Assembly: GCF_902806685.2 (NCBI RefSeq)
Contig: NC_048545.1
Location: 12,832,926-12,896,925, forward strand
Direction: 5' to 3'
Origin: Maniola hyperantus
Lineage: Eukaryota; Arthropoda; Insecta; Lepidoptera; Nymphalidae
DNA length: 64,000 nucleotides
Below the pieces are notes generated by a model. The model was not told where the DNA came from, ran no database searches, and saw only the letters and a program-made list of their open reading frames with translations. Of this stretch, positions 13,180 to 24,700 are shown one piece after another. The position numbers and the translations under genes were made by a program. Position 1 is the first letter of the stretch, and every line of letters begins with the position of its first letter.

Positions 13180-13335
13180 AAATTACTATTGCGCTGGAAC
13201 CTTGTCTCATTAACATCGAAATGACGTCATTTTGACGTCAGCCGCAATAAAAATATACCATCAGCTCGAAACTTGAGTCTAGTGCTAATGTCACTAAAAT
13301 GGCGGCCACGCGCATTAGCAATTTGCGGGACTTAT
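13180..13335 (+). mobile_element. MITE with CRE-like and YY1-like motifs, copy 1
   Basis: The right end GCAATTTGCGGGACTTATAG is intact; the left end is eroded. Inside are two TGACGTCA octamers and AAAATGGCGGCC. Other copies are at 29998-30169 (reverse) and 60654-60810. Confidence 0.8.
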
Positions 13336-13592
13336 AGTTGCGAACCGGAAATATTGGCCATAGATAATAAATAGCTACAAGCCTTACATTCTACTGAGTC
13401 GATTTGTAAGGTAGCTTTGCGGTGCATGAGTGATAGCAACTTAGCTTATTAACCGACAGCAGCTGCCTCAGAAATCATCTCAGTGAAAACATAAGCCTAA
13501 ATATTTGCTTATAAACTTAATTTGAAAATTATTTTATTTGTACCTAAAATTAAAACTAAATAACTACATTATGTACATTCATCTAAAATTAT

Positions 13593-14073
13593 CTAAATAT
13601 ACTTAAATACGACATCTTTGAAGTTGTCAACGGTCTGTAGCTCCAGTGTGACGGGGCACTGTATCCAGTTGGACAGCAACTCCTCCGAGTAGCCGATGAG
13701 GAAGTACATCTTTGTGGGAGACACGGCTCGACGCACTATGGCCGCCACGCGAATGTGGTTGAACTGACGTTTTATTATTATCTGCAATAAAAGAATACAA
13801 TTATGAAAGTGTTAGCTAGGCTAGGCTCACTTGGTAACGTGTTCCGCAGAAATTTACCTACTGTGCGACGCACCCTGTAGCAGGTCTTATCTCTTTGATG
13901 ATAGGGAGGGATAAAGGCCATCTCAGGTTCTTTTGTATTTTAAACTGGATTGAAAAACATACTAAACTGAATTGAAAAACGTACCTCACTACACACCAGG
14001 CCATGCCAAGTACCATTGAAAAATCTTCTGATAAACTCATCTTCAACTGCTGTCTCTGATCTTCTAAGTCCAT
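13593..14073 (-). CDS. Possible small conserved-looking protein (three exons)
   Basis: The candidate exons are 14073-13985, 13892-13874 and 13781-13593, which join in frame to 98 residues. The protein begins MDLEDQRQQLKMSLSEDF and its last exon contains KMYFLIGYSEELLSNWIQC, ending VVFKYI. The last exon has a good acceptor (TTTTATTGCAG), reads open for 62 codons and looks coding. The middle 19-base exon is my least certain join. An acceptor-like TTTTAG just before the ATG suggests a further 5' exon. The gene would lie, on the opposite strand, inside the proposed 13-kb intron of the LDLa-module gene. I do not recognise the family. Confidence 0.42.
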
Positions 14074-15956
14074 CTTTTAAACTCGCTAAAACAAAAGTAA
14101 TATACTTTTAAGACTAGGATATAGGAACAAGTAGTGTTGCGTTTCAATCTAATTTTTCTTAAGAATCAGCTGATGCCTGTAATTTGATCCATTAGTTTTT
14201 TAAATGCCTAAATCCAAGCAGAATGTTAGAGCTTCAGGGTGCAACTTATCTTTTGTCTGTGTGTCAAAATCATCATCATTTGATTTATAATAGGTTCATT
14301 ATAGTAATGGATATGTTCTCTATCATTATTATTACATTGTATTCCTTGTTGCTGAAGGTCATGACCCTTTTCCACTATTCATATAATTGCAAGATATTAT
14401 GCAGGGGTTCCCAGATCCTTCCACAAACAACTTGACTAAGAGAAAGAATTTCAACTCTTAGGTTCAACAGTTTCAACAGTCATTATGAGACAGTGATAAT
14501 AACCAGGACCTTGCCTTGCATTAACAAGCTCTCAGAGGCATGGGGTAAACGAAAAGGCCAGATTTGGAATATTGCCAAACAATAGCAGTCGCCATTAGCT
14601 GTAATTATTGATCTAAAAGTAATATTAAACTGAAATTACTTAGAGTAAACAGTGGTCCTGCTATTTCTGGTCCTGATGATTATTTTTCAGAAAAGTTGTC
14701 TAAAAAAAGTTTTTATATCAAAAATTATGATTAAAGCGACTACTTCTTAGCACAGTATAGACTTGCGCTTGAGGAAAATCATGCCTTAAGGAGAGCAATG
14801 ATGAAGTCTAAGAGGCTTGCCTAGAAGATGCCTATCCACTCCTGGAAGGTACTAAAGTTAAACGTAGCAGAAAACAGGGACGGACTTACATGTATTCCAG
14901 GAGTTCCAGGACTTGCGATGAGCTATATAATGCGGAGGGTTGGCCATTTCATACGTCAGTGGACGATCTCTCTTCTTGGTTATTCTGTACTTTCCTGAAA
15001 CCACTCTGCTCAAAGCAGCAGACGTGTGAAACTGGGATGCGAATACTGGTGAGCATTGCGACAGCGTTGAACACTGAAATTGTAATATACTGTGTAAAAA
15101 ATAAAGTAAAACGATTGTACTGAAACTTAGGTTATGTATTTGTTATGTTGGTTCTTGTTCATTAGTACCTGAGCGAATTTAATGAGAGAGTTCATCGTTT
15201 AATTAATTACAGACATTCAAATAGATTGGTTTATTTTTATCAATACAAGATTTAGTTTTTATTTTATATTTCCAAAATTAAAAATAAAACTTCAAAGTTC
15301 TACGATTTCAAAATATGTCAGTGTCAACAGCTGTAAGTGTCATGTCAACGTCAAACCAAACTGGGCTATTCGTTTCCTAAAAAAAGTTACATTTTTGTAG
15401 CAAAAGATTAAATATTTTTGTTTTTCTTTTATAAAATTGATAATTAATTTAGACGAAAAATTGAATGGGGCCCAGGAGCTATTAACATGAAATATGATCA
15501 CATAAAATCTAAAAATGTGATAAGTAGGTATATATATATATATATAGGTATACTTACTTAAATGGCAGCATACTTATAAATTTTCCCGCGTATTTTTGAA
15601 AGCGATTCGTGGTCTCTCGTTTCATGAATTTTACAAAATCACAGATGAAACTGAATGTTGTTAACTAGGTAGGTAAGTAAATGGGAAAAATCACGTTCGT
15701 CGTAATAAGTTTGAACATTTTCTTTAAATGGGTAATGTTGGACATTAATTAATTATTTTCCTACTTACCTATTGTCCTTTGACTGGTTTTTATACCGCTT
15801 AAAACTTAACCTACTATTCCTGAACAGTTCGAAAGTTCAACCTTCAATATTAAAACGTGAATTACCTAGTTATTCTGTTTTTGTGACATTCATTGTTTTC
15901 CCCCTGTGGTTTCTCGAAAACGGCTAAAGCAACTTGGATGCTTGTATTGTATTTAA

Positions 15957-16245
15957 GGGCTTCCGAGACGGTGAAGCGGCTTGACGACAAGCACGTAGTT
16001 TTGTTTTGCTTAATCAAGCAGCTTGATGCGCCCGTCAAGCAGCTTGAGCCAGCAAACGGCACTTTTCTCATCTTTCATTTCAAACACGACCCGAAAGTCG
16101 CGTCAAGCAAAAATATAAAATCGCACAATCACCGTCAAGCACATGCTTGGCTCGAGCGTCAAGCAAACTTTGTCAACACGGTGAAAATGTTTGGCTCAAG
16201 TAAAAATCTACGTGCTTGACGCCGCTTGACCGTCTTGGAAGCCCT
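15957..16245. mobile_element. Hairpin MITE with TTAA target duplication
   Basis: The ends GGGCTTCCGAGACGGT and, reversed, AGGGCTTCCAAGACGGT pair for about 45 bases down to GCACGTAG. TTAA flanks both sides (15953-15956 and 16246-16249), as for piggyBac-type insertion. The interior repeats GTCAAGC many times and happens to stay open in one frame. Confidence 0.8.
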
Positions 16246-16785
16246 TTAAAGAAAGATTAGGTATATTTTAGTTTCAAAGTCCATCATCATAATGTGTCAT
16301 CCCTAAGTTCCCACTGGAATTCACGGACAGCAATCAAACCGAAAGACGGCAAGCGAAGTTCAGATGCGCTTAGGTTAGGGCTGCCATAATTGCTGAAAGG
16401 ACGACCGAGACATCCATTCACACGCATACTGATTCTGTAAATTCGAAAGTGTCAGTCTGTCTGTCTGCACTTAGAAACGGCTTTTTATCCCGGAATATTA
16501 AAGAGTTCCCACGTGATTTAAAAAAACTAAATCCATGGTACATCCATGACAAGATTGCGAAGCGAAGCGAGCACCAAATTTCTGATATATAAACAAAAAA
16601 AATGGTAAATTCAAGAACTAGTATATTATGCATTTCAAAAATAAATTCCTCTTGTCTGGGATTTCGGAACCCTCCTGCCAAACCGGGACAACTAACTTAC
16701 TGACCGGGACACCGGGACACAACGCTTCAGACCGGGACATGTCCCGGTGTACCGGGACGTATGGCAGCCCTAGCCTAGATAAGTA

Positions 16786-17194
16786 TAGATACGTGCATTG
16801 TTTTACAAATTTCTCCCATAAACACGTGTAGGTACCTACCTATTATTCTATCACTCTTATCAGTAAATTAGCTATATATTTTATGAATAAAGTAAATAGT
16901 TTTGTGGCTATAATGTAAACAGTAAAATACGCGACAGGTCGAGATGGCAATCGGGGTTTTAGGCGGGGAGACATCCTACACACTCGCACGACATCCGCAC
17001 TATCTCACGCGGGAGATGTGCCTGTGCCAACTCGACCTGTCGCGTATTTTACTCTTTACATTATAGCCACAAAACTAATTACTTTATTCATAAAATATAC
17101 AGCTAATTTACTGATAAGAGTGATAGAATAATAGGTAGGTAGTAGTACCTACACGTGTTTATGGGAGAAATTTGTAAAACAATGCACGTATCTA
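16786..17194. repeat. 409-bp near-perfect palindrome around a GC-rich foldback element
   Basis: Two arms of about 160 bases, 16786-16948 and 17028-17194, are reverse complements with few differences. Both include TAGATACGTGCATTGTTTTA, TTCTCCCATAAACACGTGTA and TTTTGTGGCTATAATGTAAA when read outward in. The core carries GCGACAGGTCGAG and its complement, which are the ends of the foldback elements at 37634-37766 and 41429-41558. The arms extend well beyond that element. The main difference between arms is a 6-base indel in GTAGGTACCTACC. Confidence 0.9.
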
Positions 17195-17295
17195 CGTGGT
17201 CCACAATAATGGTTTTAATGCACTTCAGCTATTATTTTGTATTAGGTGGTAAGTACCTACATGAATTCATCGAATCATATCTAACTACTTTCCTA

Positions 17296-17572
17296 ATACA
17301 TCATCATCATCATGATCAACCCATCGCCGGCTCACTACAGAGAACGGGTCTCCTCTCAGAGTGAGAAGGGTTTTGGCCATAGTCTACCACGCTGGCCAAG
17401 TGCGGATTGGCAGACTTCACACACCTTTGAGAACATTATGGAGAACTCTCAGGCATGCAGGTTTCCTCACGATTTTTTTCCTTCACCGTTAAGTTAGAGG
17501 TGCGTGCCCGGGATCGAACCCCCGACCTCCGATTGGAAGGCGGATGTCCTAACCACTAGGCTACCACAGCTT
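17296..17572 (-). mobile_element. tRNA-derived SINE
   Basis: On the minus strand the head is AGCTGTGGTAGCCTAGTGGT followed by GGTTCGATCCCGGGC, giving RNA polymerase III A- and B-box-like motifs. The body includes the reverse of CTCAGGCATGCAGGTTTCC, and the tail ends in ATGATGATGATG. It lies just before the first LDLa-module exon at 17660. Confidence 0.85.
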
Positions 17573-17664
17573 CCTAATACATACCTACGTTATATTATTA
17601 TTCTTTGCCTTACATAATTTTATAGTACCTAATTGCTTGGTGCTTTATTTTATAAACAGAAATA

Positions 17665-20629
17665 ATGATTGAAGAGGAAGCTAACACGATCTCGAATCAG
17701 TCAATGCCGCAGCAAATTGATAAAATAGCAAACACTCTACTTACTCATTCCTCAACCAGTAACAGAGGTTACATAGTGAATAATCTTGAACAAAAATTAC
17801 TAAAAGCATATGGGCATTTAGGCCCAAGAGGCAAAAAACATGTTCAGTTAATAATGGAAGGAATTAAATTGAAAGTGCTAAATGAAACAAAAGATAATAA
17901 TAAGCAAATGACTACTGAAGAAAATGCAGCTAAGGAGGATATTGATGATCACCAAGAATTTGCAACGGAAATATGTAGCAAAATAGAATCACTCATTGAA
18001 AATGAACTCAATCACTTTTATGCATCGGAAAACCAGGAAAATAAAACAGACTTGGTTAGTGTTGCACTAACTGAATTTCAAAATCTTTCAAATGACTTGC
18101 ATACAAACAAATCTAGGCGTTTGTATAAACATGAACCAGAGTTTGAGAGCTATCACGATAATAGAACTGAAGTAGTTGATAAGGATTCGGTTAAATTAGA
18201 CCAGAATGTTAATCATATTAACAACTTTAAGATATCTAATGAGTGGAAGATACCACCTGTATGTCATAACTTTATAAATCGTACTTGCGAAGATATAAAA
18301 AATATGAATCGATTAAAATGCCGTTATGAACAGAGCTATGTAACATTAGATAAATTATGTGATGGTAACTCGGACTGTGCTTTCGAATCTGATGAAAAAA
18401 ATTGTTACTCACAAGGTAAATTTTGCCAGTAGAAATTATGTATCTAAAAACAAATCTTTACAATATTAAAAAAGGTATATACATATAATCTAGGTATATA
18501 ATATTATCTAAAAAACTAATCTTTATTAGTAATTATTACAGTGAAGGAGCAGTTTCTCTATGTAAAGCAAGTTGAGGCGAATATAGAGCCGCCTCTTTAC
18601 TCGAAATGTTTTGAATTTGATGCGAGCAGATCTGTTTTAACAAATCAAGCTAACACATTACGAAACGTGCTCGAGAAAGATCTAAATTTAGAAATGAAGT
18701 TTAAATATTTAGATTCTTCTTTCCATGAAACAAATAACTCTGATAATAATGACCAAATAAATGAGGAACTAAAGGCAAGACGAGAAGGAATGGCTAACAA
18801 CATCGCCTTAGTTATCAGTTCACTCGCCTTTGCACTAGACGGTGCACTTTGTTCGAGTAAACTAGACAGTTTTAATACACGTAGAGACAATGACTTGTTC
18901 GACATAGATCTAGATAAAGAATTTAAGAAATCTTTAAGTCCACCCAGTGGCTGTAAATGTAAAAGACAGTTTTGTGTCAATTGTACGCATTACTGCAAAC
19001 GTCTCTGTAGACAAAAGCATAGTCTAACTAATTGGAATTGTGAATCTGTAAGTGGTACGAGTACGGTCTCCTTAAATTCGCTTTGTGATGGAAAATTAGA
19101 TTGTTTCGATGAAAGCGATGAGGAAGGATGTGATAAAGGTAAAATTAGGTACTTAGTTGAAAAAATTTCTTACAATTTATTATTAAAATTCATCCACTGT
19201 AATATTTTAATGGAAATAAGTAGGAACTTTCATAATTAATAATAATTACTATTATAACACAAAGGTACAACTACGAGCTATGCTAAATTCGAAACAAGTG
19301 AAATGTACAACAACGTTCACAACATGCTGAAGTCGAAAGCATCGGAACAACGTCAACCAATTCACAAGAAGTTCATACTGCTCAGCGATTCAATAATAAG
19401 ATTACAAAAGCTCACCACAAAAACTGTACCGAACCTGATAACAATTAAGAAAGTAAGAGACAAGTGCTATTTGTTGTTAAGAACTATATATTCAGATATA
19501 ATAAGGCTCTCAGAAATCGGTAAAGAATCGGAAGAAGCATATCTTTTTTTGCTATCCATAAATCAAAACTTAGGAACAGCGTTGAAGAGTTCCCATACAG
19601 GTAATACCAAAGTGATGGGCAATAGATGCGATTGCAAAAACGGGACATGTTCTAAATTAGTTTGCTCAAAAATCTGTGCTAAGGCTTGCGCTGTTGAGCC
19701 TAAACTAACAAGATATTACTGTTACGGAAAATCTACCAAATCTGTTGGTATGGAGAAAATTTGCGACGGTGTACAGGATTGCAGCAATGGGTACGATGAA
19801 TTTAATTGTAAAAGAGGTAAGCTCATAATGCAAAATTTTGCCATGATTTTGAAATATTACATTTGTCTTTTGATATCGTTATTTTAGATGAGATATGTCG
19901 TCGCCATCATCTTACAGTCTTGAGGCATAATTTGCAAAGAATTGGGCAGAACTTGAAAGGAACAGCTTTAGAAGAATTATTGTCTTCGTGGAAGTTAAAA
20001 GTAAATAAATACTTATTAATAATTACCTATTTCTCTTGTACAAAAAGGCATTTTTTTCGTTTTCGATAAATTTATCATCATCATCATCATCAGCCTGTGG
20101 ACGTCCACTGCTGGACATAGGCCTTCCCTAAAGAGCGCCACCACACCCGGTCCTCAGCCTTCCTCATCCAGCCACTTCCCGCCAGCCTCTTTATAAATTT
20201 ATCATCATCATCATCATCAACCAATAGACGTCCACAGCTGGACATAGGTCTCTTGTAGGGACTTCCACACGCCACGGTCATGCGCCGCCTGGATCCAGCG
20301 GCTCCCTGCGACTCGTCTCATGTCGTCCGTCCACCTAGTGGGGGGTCTTCCAACGCTGCGTATATAAATTTATACGTCTTGTTAAATAGCTACTAATTAG
20401 TATTTTATGTTTATTATTATAGGTAATATCTAATCTAAAAGTATTAGAAAAAACTGAGAAGCCAACACCACAAACACTGAAGATCGTTGCCAAGGATATT
20501 TTAAAAGATCTAGTGGTTACATACGAGAATGTTGAGAAATACAGAATAAGCGCCGCGGATTTTGTCTTAGGAGTATTTATGGATATATCTCAAATAATAT
20601 TGGAGTCATTAAAATCATGTAGAAAATAA
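17665..20629 (+). CDS. Secreted-type protein with repeated helix + LDL-receptor class A-like modules
   Basis: Exons are 17665-18415 (or from 17660 if the exon is internal), 18542-19138, 19265-19816, 19888-20000 and 20423-20629. They join in frame and give 739 residues from the ATG at 17665. Each of the first three exons encodes a Lys/Glu/Asn-rich, probably helical stretch of roughly 120-200 residues, then a Cys-rich module ending in an LDLa signature: LCDGNSDCAFESDEKNC, LCDGKLDCFDESDEEGC and ICDGVQDCSNGYDEFNC. Modules 2 and 3 begin with extra Cys pairs (CKCKRQFC, CDCKNGTC). All three modules are followed by phase-1 introns, as expected for exon duplication. The last two exons are helical and end KSCRK. 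LDLa modules normally bind calcium in extracellular proteins, and the acidic residues for this are present. No signal peptide is seen from this ATG, so upstream exons are likely. I do not recognise the family. Confidence 0.82.
20073..20192 (-). mobile_element. Second RTE-like LINE 3' end
   Basis: The minus strand encodes WMRKAEDRVWWRSLGKAYVQ, then QWTSTG and a stop, followed by GTCCACAGGCTGATGATG. It lies head to tail with the related copy at 20195-20372, in the same intron. Confidence 0.75.
20195..20372 (-). mobile_element. RTE-like LINE ORF C-terminus
   Basis: The minus strand reads RSVGRPPTRWTDDMRR, then VAGSRWIQAAHDRGVW and KSLQETYVQLWTSIG before a stop. This is the well-known tail of Lepidoptera endonuclease-reverse transcriptase ORFs. 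The element ends in a CATCAT run. It lies in the intron before the last exon of the LDLa-module gene. Confidence 0.8.
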
Positions 20630-20686
20630 ACATAAGAAACCAATGACATTCTATAAGAAACCATCGTACTTATTTGTCATTTGTTC

Positions 20687-20692
20687 AATAAA
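20687..20692 (+). terminator. Polyadenylation signal of the LDLa-module gene
   Basis: An AATAAA hexamer lies 58 bases after the stop codon at 20627-20629, a normal spacing for a short 3' UTR. Confidence 0.55.
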
Positions 20693-20984
20693 AGGTGTCA
20701 TTCAATTTCCCCTCCTTCTTTCCTGCCACCTATGGACTCAATGAGACGAGTCACGCGACGACCAATCCCTAAAAAACATCTACCACTATTATCTACTACA
20801 CACAAGAACACACTACGAACACTAAGACTACACAAATTTCCAACCCCTATTTCACACCCTTAGGGTTAGGGATTGAATTTTCAAAAATCCTTTCTTACCG
20901 GATACGGCCTACGTCATAATAGCTATCAGCGCGATCCGTCCAATAGTTTGAGCTGTGCGTTGGTAGATCAGTCAGTCCTTTCCT

Positions 20985-21350
20985 TTTTAGGGTTCCGTAG
21001 TAAACAAGGAACCCTTATAGTTTCGCCATGTCCGTCCGTCCGTCCTCGGATAATCTCAGAGACTATTAGTGCTAGAATAGAAATCTGTAATTTGGCATGG
21101 GTATAAATATTAATCACGCCGACAAAGTGGTGAAATAAAATTTTGATAAATATTTTTTTTAGGGTAGCTCCCCTACATGTACTACAGGAACTTGAAAAAA
21201 TTCACAGCAGTAGTATATAATATAATCAATTTTAAAGGAAAACTATCATGGCTAAGTAGGGTTCACAGGTTAAGGAGTTATATCTGTTTTTCGAGGATTG
21301 TGACTACGGAACCCTACACTGCGCGTGGCCCGCCACGCACTTGGCCGGAT
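20985..21350. mobile_element. Dispersed repeat of the GGGTTCCGT / GGCCAAGTGCG family, reverse copy
   Basis: TTTTTAGGGTTCCGTAGTAA with GTCCGTCCGTCCGTCC starts it, and ACGGAACCCTACACTGCG with CGCACTTGGCCGG ends it. It lies between the LDLa-module and DM9 genes. Confidence 0.7.
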
Positions 21351-21793
21351 ATTTAGACGTCTTCCCGACCGAATTTCGGCCACGGCGGCAGCCAAATTTC
21401 CATACAAATGAGCCAACTGCGCGGAGGATATTGTACTCGTGTGATATTGTGCACAAGTGAGTGCGTAAACACAAGTGAACTCTCTACTGGTAGGTACTTT
21501 TGTAGTATTACAAATCGTTTAGTAGGTAGGTAAGTAAAGTATTTATTATCTATTACCTATTTAGTTAAATCCAAACAGATTTTCTAACGTCTAGATTTAG
21601 AACATCACTAAATTCTCCACAAAAATTTATCAGTAATATGATTGATAAACGAAACAATATCTATTGGCACAATTGATATGGCTTACAGTTATAACTTATT
21701 ATCTATATGAGTCAATTAATATAGTCAGTCAGTACATAAGCTATTGTCATTTTTGACACTGCACAGTTGTAAGTGAGACGCGGTCGCGACAAT

Positions 21794-24700
21794 ATGGCAG
21801 GTAAGTGCCGTAGATAATGTGTTGAGATACTGATAAGATTACATTACCTCTTTCTTACTAGATTGCTCAGAGCGAGTTTTTAATATACGTCATCAATTTT
21901 TTTAATATAAAAAATATAAAAGCAATGGCCTTGCTCATAGATAATACAGAGATAATCAGATAATTATATTATAAAGATCAATGTTATGCTATCTAGGTAC
22001 TTAATTAGCTACTTTTACTCATTTATGTTTAACTAGTATAACGTACGCATGCTAATAGATCCAGCACCTGGCCTAGCTACAATTTTTTTAGTCTGTTGAT
22101 AAGACCAACATATTGTGTTGCAATGTGAACGTTGGAGGTGATACGTTGTATGTCAGAAAACATCCCGCAAGTCCCAACAACAAACTGTAAAAAGTCTCAA
22201 CTGGCATTCCCTATACATTCACTATAGGATACCGAATAACGAGAGACAGACAAACATTAATTATTTTTACTCTTAAGTACATAAGATAAAGTTTTGTCAC
22301 TTATACATCCTACCTAAACAACTGCATTTACCTACGTGGCATATTAGTTATATGAAACATCTATTGCTATCGGCAAATGATAATGCAATCCAGTTGATAC
22401 GTAGGTAGGTAGATATAAATAATATTGCTTAATCGATTAATATCTTAAAATTAATTCCCTCGAATTTCTTTCTTTTCGAATTATTATCTTATTCTAGCTA
22501 CTTAATATTTGCTTTCTCTAACCTACGAGTGTTATTTGAGTCTGAACCTAATTCAGTCGTACCTACACGAATCTATGTGGATATTGCAAATCCATCCACG
22601 TGGATTTTGGTTTTTCAATAATCCCGTTGCAATCTTCGCAATAAAAAGTAGCATGTCTCCGGAATGTTTCTGATATTTATGTAAACGGTAACAGTCAGGC
22701 AGACATAAATATTTTTGCATCTATAGTATACGTAGGTAATATGGATAGAATAGGAATTTTGCATCTCTTTCATTTATTTACATTAGTGTACCTAGTCTTT
22801 CTTTAATGCTTTGTATAAAATAACAGAAACATTCCTAAAAATACGGTTGAATCGACCCACTAACAGCGGGATACACTATAGCTGTGATAACCTAGTGGTT
22901 AGGACGTCCGCCTTATAATCGGAGGTCGGGGGTTCAATTACGGGCACGCACCTCTAACTTTTCGGAGTTATGTGTGTTTTAAGTAATTAAATATCACTTG
23001 CTTTAACGGTGAAGGGAAAAAATCGTGAAGAAACCTGCATGCCTGAGAGTTCTTCATAATGTTCTCAAAGGTATGTGAAGTCTACCAATTCGCACATGGC
23101 CAGCGTGGTAGCCTATAGCCGAAACCCTTCTCACTCTGAGAGGAGACCCGTGCTCTGTAGTGAGCCGGCGATAGGTTGATCATGATGATGAACAGCGGGG
23201 TAGGAGGACCTAATCTGGAGTGAGGAACCTCCACATAATGCGTTACCGTCCCAAGAAGTGCCTTTCTGTAATCTTGCTTCAACAGCTGCTATACTTACTT
23301 AATTCGTTTTGCATTATTTTCAATGCAAAAGAAAATACTTCGTGATATTTCTCAAGCCGTAACGTGGATCTGAAAAGACGCTACGCCATTGTGAAAATTC
23401 AACAATGTACGTAGCAGATGAATTATTATGCAAATAGAAACTACACGTCAATATAACACCGATAAACCGTAAGCTGTGGTCACACTAATTCATGCGACTC
23501 CGACTTTAATTGTGGCTAATTCTGTTGTAGTTATACAATCTCTAAAATAAATTGTCTATAATAATTCCTAGATATTTCTTTCCGCAGGGAGAAATATGAA
23601 AGGGATAGCAGTAATTTAGTTTAGAGATTGTGGTCAACAGAATTATTGTCATGTCTTGAGTATTTCTTGTATTGGAACACTGAATTATGTATGGCTAAAA
23701 GCTAAGGCGAAATTTTTGATACGCAATCACGGCTTTTATTGGTTATTTAATTTTTTGAAAAATGCAATTTGTTTATATAAAGATCGTGTAAGAAAAGGCG
23801 CAAGTGACGTCACCTAACGCATAACTGCCACAGCTAAGATTTCAATGTCATAAAATTCCAAATTTTGGCACTTTCGGTAGTGACAAAATATTTTAATGGC
23901 ACTAATTCGTAGCGTAAGTAAAGGATTTTTTTTTGGAATTATAACTCGCAGAAACTTGAAACCAATTTTAACCGTACCGGCGCGGATTTATTGATTGCAG
24001 ACTGTAGTCAAGGGCTTAGGTATCTACCTTGTCATCTTCTTGTCACCAAATTAAAAAAAAATGGTTAATGGCCATCCTGTTACATGGAATTTATGTTGGG
24101 CAGTATTGATTTGTAGGTATAGCTTATTTATACAGTTACAGTTGTTATTAATAAAATATTATTAAGTAGGGACAGTGTGCCTTAGGCTTTATGTTCTTAT
24201 AACCTCGAACCACTTGTATTACAGGAGTGCTTTTTCCTTGCGTTTGTTCAGGTGATACAATTATGTATCTAGAGCTAGACGATACCCACAATTTCGTCCG
24301 CCTGGATTTAGGTTTTTGAAAGTATTTTAAAGTTCCGAGATAAAAAGTAGCTTATGCGACCGTCTTAGGGATGCAACATGCAAATTATTATGTGTCATAA
24401 AAAATTACAGACACTCGCACACTTTCGCAATTATAGTATTACCAACCTAAGTAGTAGGTATGGACTAATCAAAAAAATAATTAGGCCAGGTAAGCTTAAT
24501 AAAGAGGATTGTAAACCACGTCTTAATTAGTTACCTACTGCGAATGATATAATCGATACTTACTTAATATTAGAAATGCGAAAGTATGTCTGTCAGCTTT
24601 TGTCAGCCTGACAGCTTAACCGATTTTGGTGAAATTTTGTACAGAGTTAGCTTACATCTCGGAGAAGGACATAGGCTACTATTTATCCCGGAAAATCAAA

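Larger units (their letters stand above)
4437..13592. other. Long non-coding stretch, possibly one intron
   Basis: This region holds hairpin MITEs, the promoter-like block at 10.1-10.2 kb, and a GC-richer patch near 12610-12710. I saw no convincing plus-strand exon. If the exons at 4247 and 17660 belong together, all of it is intron. Confidence 0.5.

Noticed and set aside
15893..16219. 108-codon open frame
   Set aside because: It lies almost entirely inside the TTAA-flanked hairpin MITE (15957-16245); its repeats (GTCAAGC) explain the long frame.
22880..22955. Possible tRNA gene
   Set aside because: A- and B-box motifs are present but the sequence is the head of a SINE repeated at several places in the window; it does not fold as a complete tRNA.
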